Positions 42,654 through 51,307 of a stretch of 64,000 nt of DNA are shown piece by piece. The DNA comes from Pseudomonadota bacterium (GTDB lineage: Bacteria; Pseudomonadota; Alphaproteobacteria; Rhizobiales; Xanthobacteraceae). The DNA is taken from positions 36,615-100,614 of the forward strand of contig JAEWIX010000003.1 of assembly GCA_023386885.1 (NCBI GenBank). The letters are read 5' to 3'. The position numbers and the translations under genes are program-made. The stretch's first letter is position 1, and every line of letters starts with the position of its first letter. The notes beneath the pieces were generated by a model. That model had not been told where the DNA came from, did not search any database, and saw nothing but the letters and a program-made list of their open reading frames with translations.

Positions 42654-43928
42654 ATGAGCAAGGTCGGCACCAGCGACTCGAAGAACACTCTCTATTGCTC
42701 GTTCTGCGGCAAGAGCCAGCACGAAGTCCGCAAACTGATCGCGGGTCCCACCGTTTTCATCTGCGATGAATGCGTTGAATTGTGCATGGATATCATCCGC
42801 GAGGAGAACAAGTCCTCGCTGGTGAAGTCGCGCGACGGCATTCCGACGCCGAAGGAAATCTGCAAGGTGCTGGACGATTACGTGATCGGCCAGGGCCATG
42901 CGAAGAAGGTTCTGTCGGTCGCGGTTCACAACCACTACAAGCGGCTCAATCACCAGACCAAGCACAACGACGTCGAACTGGCGAAGTCCAACATCCTGCT
43001 GATCGGCCCGACCGGCTCCGGCAAGACGCTGCTGGCGCAGACGCTGGCGCGTATCCTCGACGTGCCGTTCACCATGGCGGACGCGACGACGCTCACTGAG
43101 GCCGGTTACGTCGGCGAGGATGTCGAGAACATCATCCTCAAGCTGTTGCAGGCTGCCGACTACAATGTCGAGCGGGCGCAGCGCGGCATCGTCTATATCG
43201 ACGAGATCGACAAGATTTCGCGCAAGTCGGACAACCCGTCGATCACCCGCGATGTATCGGGTGAGGGCGTCCAGCAGGCGCTGCTGAAGATCATGGAAGG
43301 TACGGTGGCGAGCGTTCCGCCGCAGGGCGGCCGCAAGCATCCGCAGCAGGAATTCCTGCAGGTGGACACCACCAACATCCTCTTCATCTGCGGCGGCGCG
43401 TTCGCAGGACTGGAGAAGATCATCTCCGCGCGCGGGCGCACCACCTCGATCGGCTTCGCCGCGCAGGTGCTCGCGCCGGAAGATCGCCGCACCGGTGAAA
43501 TCTTCCGCCACGTCGAGCCGGAGGACTTGCTGAAGTACGGCCTCATTCCGGAGTTTGTCGGCCGCTTGCCGGTGGTCGCGACCCTGGAAGACCTCGACGA
43601 GGCCTCGCTGAAGAAGATCCTGACCGATCCGAAGAACGCGCTGGTGAAGCAGTACCAGCGGCTGTTCGAGATGGAGAATATCGAACTGACCTTCGCCGAC
43701 GAGGCGCTCGGCGCGGTGGCCCGCAAGGCCATCGAGCGCAAGACCGGCGCGCGCGGGTTGCGCTCGATCCTCGAAAGCATCCTGCTCGAGACCATGTTCG
43801 ATCTGCCCGGCCTCGAAGGCGTCGAGGAAGTGGTGATCTCGCGCGAAGTCGTCGAGGGCACGGCGCGGCCGCTCTACATCTACGCGGATCGCTCCGACCG
43901 GGCGAGCGAGACCAGCGCCAGCGCCTGA
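42654..43928 (+). CDS. clpX: ATP-dependent Clp protease ATP-binding subunit
   Basis: 424 residues. An N-terminal C4 zinc domain (Cys15, Cys18, Cys37, Cys40), Walker A GPTGSGKT (118-125), Walker B IVYIDEIDKI, and the sensor and Clp-loop region (IGF/VGF-type loop IGFAAQ) are present. It unfolds tagged substrates and feeds them to ClpP. In this group ClpXP also degrades cell-cycle regulators. A terminator follows. Confidence 0.98.
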   Translation: MSKVGTSDSKNTLYCSFCGKSQHEVRKLIAGPTVFICDECVELCMDIIREENKSSLVKSRDGIPTPKEICKVLDDYVIGQGHAKKVLSVAVHNHYKRLNHQTKHNDVELAKSNILLIGPTGSGKTLLAQTLARILDVPFTMADATTLTEAGYVGEDVENIILKLLQAADYNVERAQRGIVYIDEIDKISRKSDNPSITRDVSGEGVQQALLKIMEGTVASVPPQGGRKHPQQEFLQVDTTNILFICGGAFAGLEKIISARGRTTSIGFAAQVLAPEDRRTGEIFRHVEPEDLLKYGLIPEFVGRLPVVATLEDLDEASLKKILTDPKNALVKQYQRLFEMENIELTFADEALGAVARKAIERKTGARGLRSILESILLETMFDLPGLEGVEEVVISREVVEGTARPLYIYADRSDRASETSASA

Positions 43929-43966
43929 TCCGGGTAGGCCGACGCGTCGGCCGTTGAACTGACACG

Positions 43967-43996
43967 AACGGCCGCCGATTTTTCGGCGGCCGTTTT
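43967..43996 (+). terminator. Terminator of clpX
   Basis: Stem AACGGCCGCCG / CGGCGGCCGTT (43967-43977, 43984-43994), loop ATTTTT, then TTTT, about 40 bases after the clpX stop. Confidence 0.9.
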
Positions 43997-44024
43997 CGCG
44001 TCGGGATTACGCCCGTAGCCATTT

Positions 44025-44117
44025 CCGTTCCGATGGAATCGGAACGGGGCTCTGGATTTTTGGTTTGACGTGTTTTCTTGACGCGAACCGGGTACCCACT
44101 TCGCTCGAAAACGCTCT
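44025..44117 (-). repeat. Dispersed palindromic repeat, family 1, copy B
   Basis: On the minus strand it begins AGAGCGTTTTCGAGCGAAGT and carries the same first hairpin as copy A. Its far end is a perfect 10-bp hairpin CCGTTCCGAT / ATCGGAACGG (44025-44047). It lies in the clpX-lon gap. Confidence 0.82.
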
Positions 44118-44149
44118 GAAAAGTGCTGTGCGCAGAGCCTTTTGGCCGA

Positions 44150-44183
44150 CTTGACACCATGCCGGGCGATAGCCACCTAATGC
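44150..44183 (+). promoter_or_regulatory. Possible lon promoter (-35 TTGACA)
   Basis: CTTGACA at 44150-44156 is a perfect -35 hexamer for the housekeeping factor and also fits the CTTG core of heat-shock promoters. The matching -10 (CCTAAT near 44176) is poor and the spacing is a little long. About 180 bases upstream of lon. Confidence 0.3.
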
Positions 44184-44331
44184 TCTCGGCGGAGCCAAAT
44201 CTCGCTGGATTCGCCATCGTTCGTTTCTGACAGAAAGCGGTTGTCGCTATCGTCAGGAACATCTCGGCACCTTGTGGCGGTTGCGCATGTTGCGGACTGC
44301 GTGCAAGGGGGCACAACAAAGGGAATAGGCC

Positions 44332-46758
44332 ATGTCGACCTCAAAGCCTCGGCCAACTATCGTTCACGGCGAAAGCCATCTTTATCCTGTGCTGCCGCTG
44401 CGGGACATCGTCGTCTTCCCGCACATGATCGTGCCGCTGTTCGTCGGCCGCGAGAAATCGATCAAGGCGCTCGAACAGGTCATGAAGAATGACGGGCTGA
44501 TCATGCTCGCGACGCAGAAGAATGCGTCGGACGACGATCCAACCCCTGACACGATCTACGAAATCGGAACGCTCGCCAGCGTCCTGCAATTGCTCAAGCT
44601 GCCTGACGGCACCGTGAAGGTGCTGGTCGAAGGCCTGACGCGCGCGCGCGTCGAGCAGTATTCGGATCGTGCGGAGTATTACGAAGCCACTGCCGTCGCG
44701 CTTGCCGACACCGATGCTGTGAGCGTCGAAGCGGAAGCATTGTCGCGTTCGGTGGTGTCCGACTTCGAGAGCTATGTAAAGCTCAACAAGAAGATCTCCG
44801 CCGAAGTCGTCGCGGTGGTGCAATCGAAGACCGACTTCGCCGAACTGTCCGACACCGTCGCCTCGCATCTCGCGGTGAAGATCGCGGATCGTCAGGCGCT
44901 CTTGGAAACGCTGTCGGTCACCGCGCGCCTCGAGAAGGTTCTCGGGTTGATGGAAAGCGAAATCTCGGTCCTGCAGGTCGAGAAGCGCATCCGCTCGCGC
45001 GTCAAGCGCCAGATGGAGAAGACCCAGCGCGAGTACTATCTCAACGAGCAGATGAAGGCGATCCAGAAGGAGCTCGGCGACGACGAAGGTCGCGACGAGC
45101 TGGCCGATCTGGAAGAGCGCATCGCCAAGACCAAGTTGTCGAAGGACGCGCGGGAGAAGGCTCAGCACGAGCTGAAGAAGCTGCGCCAGATGTCGCCGAT
45201 GTCGGCGGAAGCCACCGTCGTGCGCAACTATCTCGACTGGCTGTTGTCGATTCCGTGGAACAAGAAGTCGAAGGTCAAGAAGGACCTCGCCGCCGCGCAG
45301 GCGACGCTCGACGACGATCACTACGGACTCGAGAAGGTCAAGGACCGCATCGTCGAGTATCTTGCTGTCCAGAGCCGCGCGAACAAGCTGACCGGTCCGA
45401 TCCTGTGCCTCGTCGGTCCTCCGGGCGTCGGCAAGACTTCGCTCGGCAAGTCGATCGCGAAGGCGACCGGACGTGAGTTCGTGCGCGTGTCGCTCGGCGG
45501 CGTGCGCGACGAAGCGGAGATCCGCGGACATCGCCGGACCTATATCGGATCGATGCCCGGCAAGATCATCCAGTCGATGCGCAAGGCGAAGACCTCGAAC
45601 CCGCTGTTCCTGCTCGACGAGATCGACAAGATGGGCGCCGATTTCCGCGGCGATCCGTCGTCGGCCTTGCTCGAGGTGCTCGACCCCGAGCAGAACGCGA
45701 CATTCAACGATCACTACCTCGAGGTCGATTACGATCTGTCGAACGTGATGTTCATCACCACCGCGAATACGCTGAATATTCCCGGCCCGTTGATGGACCG
45801 CATGGAGCTGATCCGGATCGCCGGCTATACCGAGAACGAGAAGGTCGAGATTGCCCGCAAGCATCTCATCCCGACGGCGCTCTCGAAGCACGGCCTCGAC
45901 TCCAAGGAATGGTCGATCGACGATGATGCGCTGCTGCTTCTGATCCGCCGCTACACCCGCGAGGCGGGCGTGCGTAACCTCGAGCGCGAGATTTCGACGC
46001 TGGCCCGCAAGGCGGTGAAGGAATTGATGCTCTCGAAGAAGAAGGCGGTGAAGGTCACCGAGAAGTCACTGGAAGACTTCCTCGGCGTGCCGAAGTTCCG
46101 CTACGGCGAGATCGAGAGCGACGATCAGGTCGGTGTGGTCACCGGATTGGCGTGGACCGACGTGGGCGGCGAGCTGCTGACCATCGAGAGCGTCATGATG
46201 CCCGGCAAGGGTCGCATGACGGTCACCGGCAACCTGCGCGACGTGATGAAGGAATCGATCTCGGCGGCGGCGTCCTACGTCCGCTCGCGGGCGATCACCT
46301 ACGGCATCGAGCCGCCGTTGTTCGAGAAGCGTGACATCCACGTCCACGTGCCGGAGGGCGCGACGCCGAAGGACGGCCCGTCCGCGGGCGTGGCGATGGC
46401 CACCACCATCGTCTCGGTGCTGACCGGCATTCCGATCCGGCACGATGTCGCCATGACCGGCGAGATCACGCTGCGGGGCAGGGTGCTGCCGATCGGCGGC
46501 TTGAAGGAGAAGCTCTTGGCGGCGGGCCGGGGCGGCATCAAGACGGTGCTGATCCCGGAAGACAACGCCAAGGATCTCACCGAGATCCCCGACGCCATCA
46601 AGGGCGGACTGGAAATCATTCCGGTCTCGCGGATGGACGAGGTGATCGCGCGGGCGCTGGTGCGGCCGCCTCAGCCCATCGAGTGGGAAGAGGACACCAA
46701 GGTGCCGGCCAAGTCGGACGCCGGCGACGAAGCCTCCGGCGGCCTGACCGCGCACTAA
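44332..46758 (+). CDS. lon: ATP-dependent protease Lon
   Basis: 808 residues. The N-terminal substrate domain starts YPVLPLRDIVVFPHMIVPLFVGREKSIKAL; the AAA+ domain has GPPGVGKT (362-369) and Walker B LFLLDEIDKM; the C-terminal protease domain has the catalytic dyad Ser684 (PKDGPSAGVAM) and Lys727 (GGLKEKLLAA). It degrades misfolded and some regulatory proteins. It follows clpX on the same strand after a terminator, so it has its own promoter. Confidence 0.98.
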   Translation: MSTSKPRPTIVHGESHLYPVLPLRDIVVFPHMIVPLFVGREKSIKALEQVMKNDGLIMLATQKNASDDDPTPDTIYEIGTLASVLQLLKLPDGTVKVLVEGLTRARVEQYSDRAEYYEATAVALADTDAVSVEAEALSRSVVSDFESYVKLNKKISAEVVAVVQSKTDFAELSDTVASHLAVKIADRQALLETLSVTARLEKVLGLMESEISVLQVEKRIRSRVKRQMEKTQREYYLNEQMKAIQKELGDDEGRDELADLEERIAKTKLSKDAREKAQHELKKLRQMSPMSAEATVVRNYLDWLLSIPWNKKSKVKKDLAAAQATLDDDHYGLEKVKDRIVEYLAVQSRANKLTGPILCLVGPPGVGKTSLGKSIAKATGREFVRVSLGGVRDEAEIRGHRRTYIGSMPGKIIQSMRKAKTSNPLFLLDEIDKMGADFRGDPSSALLEVLDPEQNATFNDHYLEVDYDLSNVMFITTANTLNIPGPLMDRMELIRIAGYTENEKVEIARKHLIPTALSKHGLDSKEWSIDDDALLLLIRRYTREAGVRNLEREISTLARKAVKELMLSKKKAVKVTEKSLEDFLGVPKFRYGEIESDDQVGVVTGLAWTDVGGELLTIESVMMPGKGRMTVTGNLRDVMKESISAAASYVRSRAITYGIEPPLFEKRDIHVHVPEGATPKDGPSAGVAMATTIVSVLTGIPIRHDVAMTGEITLRGRVLPIGGLKEKLLAAGRGGIKTVLIPEDNAKDLTEIPDAIKGGLEIIPVSRMDEVIARALVRPPQPIEWEEDTKVPAKSDAGDEASGGLTAH

Positions 46759-46787
46759 CGCGCGATCGGCCATCGCATCAACAATCG

Positions 46788-46815
46788 AACGGCGCCCTTC
46801 GGGGCGCCGTTTTTG
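46788..46815 (+). terminator. Terminator of lon
   Basis: Stem AACGGCGCCC / GGGCGCCGTT with a TTCG loop, followed by TTTTG, 30 bases after the lon stop. Confidence 0.93.
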
Positions 46816-46849
46816 TTTTCAGTACGTCATCCGGTGCGTGATGAGAAAT

Positions 46850-46926
46850 TGGTGGGCGGCTACGGATTCGAACCGCAGACCCTCTCGGTGTAAACGAGAT
46901 GCTCTAACCAGCTGAGCTAGCCGCCC
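46850..46926 (-). tRNA. tRNA-Val (anticodon TAC)
   Basis: Minus strand: acceptor GGGCGGC pairs with GCCGCCC; D arm GCTC...GAGC; anticodon arm TCTCG-TTTACAC-CGAGA gives TAC; T arm with GGTTCGAATCC; CCA encoded at 46850-46852. It stands in the conserved place downstream of lon. Confidence 0.97.
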
Positions 46927-47016
46927 GCCCGGCCTCTTTAGCCTTTCGGCCACCGTTGACGCAAGCCGTGACGCATCCATCCGCCACGCGCCTTCATTTG
47001 GGCCACTCCGCTGTCG

Positions 47017-47481
47017 CTACAGCATTGCGAAGGCACTCGAAACCATTGCGACCGGCTTTCCATCGTTTGCAGCCGTCAATGTCACGCGGCCGAAGCTCAT
47101 GGTGCGGCCGAGCCGCACCACCCGCGCATCCGCCAGCACGTCGGACGAGGTGACCGCCTTGAGGAAATGCGTGGTCTGGTCGACGGTGGTCATCGGGCGA
47201 TAACCGCCTGCTGCGGACAGGATCGCCATGACCATTGAGGTGTCCGCCAGCGCCATCAGCGCTTGGCCGCAGACGATGCCGCCGTTGCGGCAAAGGCGAT
47301 CCGAAAACGGCATGCGCAATACGGCGCCGGGTTGCCAGTCGGCGGCCGCGCCATGCGGCGGTGCGGTTTCAATCCGATCGAGCGTGAGTTTGAGGTCTTG
47401 TACCCACGGCGCAAAGACGTCTCCCAGCACTTGCCTTGCGGCATCAAAGTCGAAGGCAGTTGCGGCTTGATCGGTCGGCAT
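47017..47481 (-). CDS. PaaI-family thioesterase
   Basis: 154 residues from MPTDQAATAFDFDAARQVLG. Hotdog signature RNGGIVCGQALMALADTSMVMAILSAAGGYRPMTTVDQTTHFLKAV: the helix with the acidic residue and the following strand, as in PaaI/YdiI-type thioesterases. It probably hydrolyses an acyl-CoA in the cytoplasm. The frame remains open to 48183, but residues upstream are low-complexity and unlike a protein, so the ATG at 47481 is used. Confidence 0.85.
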   Translation of the reverse strand: MPTDQAATAFDFDAARQVLGDVFAPWVQDLKLTLDRIETAPPHGAAADWQPGAVLRMPFSDRLCRNGGIVCGQALMALADTSMVMAILSAAGGYRPMTTVDQTTHFLKAVTSSDVLADARVVRLGRTMSFGRVTLTAANDGKPVAMVSSAFAML

Positions 47482-47644
47482 TGGCGCGTCATCCCCCGGG
47501 TTCTTGATTGTCGAGCGAGTGTAGGGGAGTTTCGCGGCCTTTGGCAGCCGGTTCCGCGCAGTTGGTCGGATTGCCGCATGGCTTGAATGGCTGGCGCATT
47601 CACCGGTAGAATTACCGATGGGACGTATATTGCGTGAGGGTGGC

Positions 47645-47764
47645 ATGGTTGGACGGATCGCCGTCGTTATCGGCCTGATTGTCCTTGGCATGACATTGAG
47701 CGGGTGCACCAAGTGCGGCCCGATATGGGATGACTGGCAAGCTCCGAAATCGTGTCGATCCTGA
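47645..47764 (+). CDS. Very small lipoprotein, 39 residues
   Basis: ATG at 47645 after GTGAGGGTGGC; reads MVGRIAVVIGLIVLGMTLSG then CTKCGPIWDDWQAPKSCRS and stops at 47764. The lipobox LSGC (Cys21) after a hydrophobic stretch marks a lipoprotein of which only about 19 residues remain after processing, with three further cysteines... two in CTKC and one near the end. It resembles entericidin-sized lipoproteins in size only. It ends 62 bases before another exported-protein gene, so they may be an operon. Function unknown. Confidence 0.65.
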   Translation: MVGRIAVVIGLIVLGMTLSGCTKCGPIWDDWQAPKSCRS

Positions 47765-47826
47765 TCGCGGTTCGTCGGACGCGTGGGCGTGGCCCTTGGG
47801 AGAATTGGTATCTTGGGAGAGTTGGT

Positions 47827-48099
47827 ATGAAGATTTTGCGTGCTTGTGCGATGCTGATGTTGTTCGCCACTCCGGCATTCGCACAGAACGTCAATCTTAT
47901 TCCGGAACTGCCATCCAAGACTCCGGAACAGATCGAACAGGACAAGATCTTGCAGAAGGCGTACCGGGATTCGTTGCGCAAGATTCCCGACGCCAAGGCC
48001 GCCAATGATCCGTGGGGATCGGTGCGCAGCGCCGATGCGCCGGCGACGAGTTCGCACGTCAAGCCGAAACCCAAACCGCGCCGCGCCAGCCAGCAATAG
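47827..48099 (+). CDS. Hypothetical small exported protein
   Basis: 90 residues. Signal peptide MKILRACAMLMLFATPAFAQ, then a mature part of about 70 residues (NVNLIPELPSKTPEQIEQDKILQKAYRDSLRKIPDAKAANDPWG) ending in a basic Lys/Pro tail (KPKPKPRR). The ATG at 47827 follows GGGAGAG and matches the signal start. The DAKxxNDPWGxVR segment is seen in small rhizobial exported proteins of unknown role. Periplasmic location is inferred. Confidence 0.78.
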   Translation: MKILRACAMLMLFATPAFAQNVNLIPELPSKTPEQIEQDKILQKAYRDSLRKIPDAKAANDPWGSVRSADAPATSSHVKPKPKPRRASQQ

Positions 48100-48185
48100 C
48101 GTGCGCGCCTTCGTGCCCGGGGGCCGCGGCCAGATGGTTGATCTTGACGTTTGTTGCGTTCCGCTTAGTTTGACCTGACACACCG

Positions 48186-48236
48186 ATGGGGATGGGGTTC
48201 CCCCGATAACCGCCGCAAGGCTGATGACTCCTACCG
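48186..48236 (+). promoter_or_regulatory. Fluoride riboswitch (crcB motif)
   Basis: The conserved fluoride aptamer is readable: GGGGATGGGGTTCCCCC (48188-48204), then ATAACCGCC (48205-48213), a short hairpin, and GGCTGATGACTCCTACC (48219-48235). The GGNGATGG-GTTC and CTGATGACTCCTAC blocks form the pseudoknot that holds fluoride through Mg ions. It is 60 bases ahead of crcB on the same strand, its usual target, and would turn on expression when fluoride is high. Confidence 0.93.
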
Positions 48237-48296
48237 GGCGCGTTGGTGCCGGGAGGAGGCTGTCTTCACCCGAGCGCGCCCATGACGGGAGCGCAT

Positions 48297-48701
48297 ATGA
48301 TCGGGACGAGCGTTTTCATGAATCTGCAATTGATCGCGGCCGTGGCTCTGGGAGGCGCGATCGGTTCGGTCGGGCGTTATCTCGCCGGTATCGGCGCCGG
48401 CAAGCTGTTCGGCCTGGGCTTTCCCTGGGGTACGCTGATCATCAACATCGCCGGCTCGTTTCTGATCGGCGTCTTCGTCGAATGCTTCGCGTTGCGCTGG
48501 GACCTGCCGCAGGCGGCGCGAGTGTTCCTCACGGTCGGCATCTGCGGCGGCTTCACCACGTTCTCGACCTTCTCGCTGGAATCCTTCCTGATGATCGAGC
48601 GCGGCGAGTTCGGGCCGGCGGCGGCCTATATCGGTGCGTCGGTGGTGGTGTCGATCCTGGCGCTGTTCGCCGGCCTGCACCTGATCCGCACCATCGCCTG
48701 A
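48297..48701 (+). CDS. crcB: Fluoride channel CrcB/Fluc
   Basis: 134 residues with four membrane helices, the size of a dimeric Fluc channel. GGAIGSVGRYLAGI near the N-terminus, WGTLIINIAGSFLIGVF and GICGGFTTFSTFSLES, which carries the Phe and Thr/Ser of the fluoride path and the sodium site, are all conserved. It lets fluoride leave the cell. The ATG at 48297 has GGGAG upstream; ATG codons at 48282 and 48318 are alternatives. Directly controlled by the fluoride riboswitch. Confidence 0.95.
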   Translation: MIGTSVFMNLQLIAAVALGGAIGSVGRYLAGIGAGKLFGLGFPWGTLIINIAGSFLIGVFVECFALRWDLPQAARVFLTVGICGGFTTFSTFSLESFLMIERGEFGPAAAYIGASVVVSILALFAGLHLIRTIA

Positions 48702-48706
48702 GTGCG

Positions 48707-48949
48707 TTAAGGCTCGTCGCCGTCGTCGCGCGTCGGCAAATCGTCGTAGCCGTGGCGGCTGCTATAGAACACCAGCGCCATCAGCCCGACGCCGACGATG
48801 GTGGACACCGTGACGCCCGCCACCAGCGCGATGACGCCTTCGATCGGCATCGGCGCCGAGCCGGCGGTGAGGCCGCTATAGGCATACCAGCCGACGCCGG
48901 CCAGCAATGCCAGCAGCGCGGCAACAAGAATCCAGGCTCCGATGCGCAT
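48707..48949 (-). CDS. Small two-helix membrane protein
   Basis: 80 residues: two hydrophobic helices (AWILVAALLALLAGVGWYAYSG and VIALVAGVTVSTIVGVGLMALVFYSS) and an acidic C-terminal tail (DDLPTRDDGDEP). Start at 48949 begins the first helix. The longer frame to 49303 is not protein-like. It is convergent with crcB, five bases apart. No family recognised. Confidence 0.72.
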   Translation of the reverse strand: MRIGAWILVAALLALLAGVGWYAYSGLTAGSAPMPIEGVIALVAGVTVSTIVGVGLMALVFYSSRHGYDDLPTRDDGDEP

Positions 48950-49188
48950 GGTGATGGTCCGGAAATGTCGGCGCAGACGCGTCGATCTCCGGTGTCCTGA
49001 ACCTCCGGGGCGGCTTTGGCAACTGCTGCTTTGGCTCAAAGGGGCAGGGGGCTTGCCGAAAATAACACCGCCGTCGGACGGAGTATGTTCATCCGACGGC
49101 GGTGCCGAGACCCGAGCCCTGAAATTTCCCGGTGCTTTGCGTCCGGCGGACTGGGAGAAAGGTTCAACGACAATCCACGTCGTCACGA

Positions 49189-49626
49189 TCACGGTACCGC
49201 GATCGTGACGGTTTCCTCCATGATGCGGGTTCGGTCGCCGTCGCGAACCAGGATCGCGGTGTAGAAGCCGTGGAATGGTTTGTCGCCCAGCTTGGCTTGC
49301 CACTCGCCGGCATTGAAGACGAAGTTGCCTTCCGCGCGCGAAACGGTTCGTTTTACGCTATAGTCGTGCAGTCCCAGATCGAGCGCCGTTTGCAGGCTGT
49401 GGCGAATGGCATCGCGCCCCTGGAAAATACCGCTGGGGGTGACCCGGATGGCCTTCTCCGTGAAGGCGTCGGCCATCGCCGCGACATCCCCGCGATTGTA
49501 GGCCTCGGCGAAATGCCGTTGCAGTTCGGCGGAGGGGTCGCCGCCGGGGGCTTGCTGGGCGATGGCGTGCGGAGCGACCGCCAGCAACAGCGCCGCCAGC
49601 GCGATGCGAAACATTCGCTGTCTCAT
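49189..49626 (-). CDS. Exported SnoaL-like (SgcJ/EcaC family) protein
   Basis: 145 residues. Signal peptide MRQRMFRIALAALLLAVAPHAIAQ, then a cone-shaped NTF2-like domain (AELQRHFAEAYNRGDVAAMADAFTEKAIRVTPSGIFQGRDAIRHSLQTAL...GEWQAKLGDKPFHGFYTAILVRDGDRTRIMEETVTIA). The family is named after polyketide-tailoring enzymes but most members have unknown ligands. With a signal peptide, it should be periplasmic. The start at 49626 matches the signal and has AAGGAGA upstream. Confidence 0.87.
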   Translation of the reverse strand: MRQRMFRIALAALLLAVAPHAIAQQAPGGDPSAELQRHFAEAYNRGDVAAMADAFTEKAIRVTPSGIFQGRDAIRHSLQTALDLGLHDYSVKRTVSRAEGNFVFNAGEWQAKLGDKPFHGFYTAILVRDGDRTRIMEETVTIAVP

Positions 49627-49827
49627 GCAGTTCTCCTTGCCAATGATCTTTCCGCGGATCGGCCGCCTTGTCGTGCGACGATAGCACCCTGATGTAACGC
49701 TCGGGAGTTCACGGGGTGGATCGGGGCGAGGAGGGTGCTTCACGTAATGAGCTGACTCCGTCAGCACGCCGCAACCGCAAATGAGAACGCTGAGAGGCGG
49801 ATACGGACAGCACCAGTTTCTCTAAAA

Positions 49828-49842
49828 GAACATATTGCGAAC
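49828..49842. promoter_or_regulatory. LexA box of recA (SOS operator)
   Basis: GAAC-ATATTGC-GAAC: a direct repeat with 7-base spacing, the alphaproteobacterial LexA site (GTTC-N7-GTTC on the other strand). It lies 113 bases upstream of the recA start. LexA would repress recA until DNA damage. Confidence 0.88.
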
Positions 49843-49954
49843 GAGGAACAAATAGGGTACATTTTGACCCATCGGAATCGACGACCCAAGTTTCTGTTCA
49901 GCCGCGTCCGCCTTCGTTGTCCCTCTGGCGAATCCCGTTCATAAGGAGCACCAC

Positions 49955-51043
49955 ATGTCTGCCACTGCCCTGCGTATCGTCGAAGGATCCTCCATGGACA
50001 AGACCAAAGCGCTGTCCGCCGCGCTGTCCCAGATCGAGCGCCAGTTCGGCAAGGGCTCGGTGATGAAACTGGGCAAGAACGACCGCGCGATGGAGATCGA
50101 GACGATCTCCTCGGGGTCGCTGGGGCTGGACATCGCGCTCGGCGTCGGCGGGCTGCCGAAGGGACGCATCGTCGAGATTTACGGACCGGAATCCTCGGGC
50201 AAGACTACGCTGGCGCTGCATTGCGTGGCGGAGGCCCAGAAGAAGGGCGGCATCTGCGCCTTCATTGATGCCGAGCACGCGCTCGATCCGGTCTATGCCC
50301 GCAAGCTCGGCGTCAATGTCGATGAACTTCTGATCTCGCAGCCCGACCATGGCGAGCAAGCGCTGGAAATCGCCGATACGCTGGTGCGCTCCGGCGCGGT
50401 GGACGTGCTGATCATCGATTCGGTGGCCGCGCTGGTGCCGCGCGCCGAACTCGAGGGCGAGATGGGCGACGCGTTGCCCGGCCTGCAGGCGCGGTTGATG
50501 AGCCAGGCATTACGCAAGCTGACCGCCTCGATCAACAAGTCCAACACCATGGTGATCTTTATCAACCAGATCCGCATGAAGATCGGGGTGATGTACGGTT
50601 CGCCGGAAACCACCACCGGCGGCAACGCGCTGAAATTCTACGCTTCGGTGCGGCTCGATATTCGCCGCATCGGCGCCATCAAGGAGCGCGACGAGGTGAT
50701 CGGCAACTCCACCCGCGTCAAGGTGGTGAAGAACAAGCTGGCGCCGCCATTCAAGCAGGTCGAATTCGACATCATGTACGGCGAGGGCGTCTCGAAGATG
50801 GGCGAAATCCTCGACCTCGGCGTCAAGGCCGGGATCGTCGAGAAGTCGGGCGCCTGGTTCTCCTACGACAGCCAGCGGCTCGGGCAGGGCCGCGAGAACG
50901 CCAAGGCGTTCCTGCGCGCCAATCCGGACATGACGGCCAAGATCGAGGTCGCGATCCGGCAGAATTCCGGACTGATCGCCGAGCAGATTCTCGCAGGCAC
51001 GCCGGAGCGCGATGCGGACGGCGAGGAGCCCGCGGAAGATTGA
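49955..51043 (+). CDS. recA: Recombinase A
   Basis: 362 residues. Walker A GPESSGKT (77-84), LIIDSVAALVPRAELEGEMGD, and loops L1/L2 with FINQIRMKIGVMYGSPETTTGGNALKFYAS are diagnostic. It forms filaments on single-stranded DNA for strand exchange and triggers LexA self-cleavage. ATG at 49955 follows AAGGAG; an internal ATG at 49994 is an alternative. A hairpin terminator follows, shared with convergent gcvP. Confidence 0.98.
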   Translation: MSATALRIVEGSSMDKTKALSAALSQIERQFGKGSVMKLGKNDRAMEIETISSGSLGLDIALGVGGLPKGRIVEIYGPESSGKTTLALHCVAEAQKKGGICAFIDAEHALDPVYARKLGVNVDELLISQPDHGEQALEIADTLVRSGAVDVLIIDSVAALVPRAELEGEMGDALPGLQARLMSQALRKLTASINKSNTMVIFINQIRMKIGVMYGSPETTTGGNALKFYASVRLDIRRIGAIKERDEVIGNSTRVKVVKNKLAPPFKQVEFDIMYGEGVSKMGEILDLGVKAGIVEKSGAWFSYDSQRLGQGRENAKAFLRANPDMTAKIEVAIRQNSGLIAEQILAGTPERDADGEEPAED

Positions 51044-51231
51044 GCTTCCGGGACTTGAGTTCGTCGTGACTTGAGTTGCGGCGTGATCCCGAAGCCTCGG
51101 GAATCGGCTTCGGATACGGTCATGCCTTCGGAAGCGAACGGGCGCTGCGGACGTTGAGTTGCCGACGTCCTCAGTGCCCGTTTGATTTTTTATGATGCGT
51201 TTGTCGACGGGGCGTTGAAAGCGTCGAAAGT

Positions 51232-51260
51232 AAAATGCCCGGCGCAAGGCCGGGCATTTT
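51232..51260. terminator. Bidirectional terminator between recA and gcvP
   Basis: Perfect 11-bp stem AAAATGCCCGG / CCGGGCATTTT with A/T runs at both ends, so it can end transcripts from either side. Confidence 0.85.
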
Positions 51261-51307
51261 GATGTAACGTCGGTTGAACGCAGTTACGCTCGATACCAGA
51301 TCGCGCG

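Noticed and set aside
44341..45891. A 516-codon open frame on the minus strand
   Set aside because: It is antisense to lon and looks like a composition artefact.
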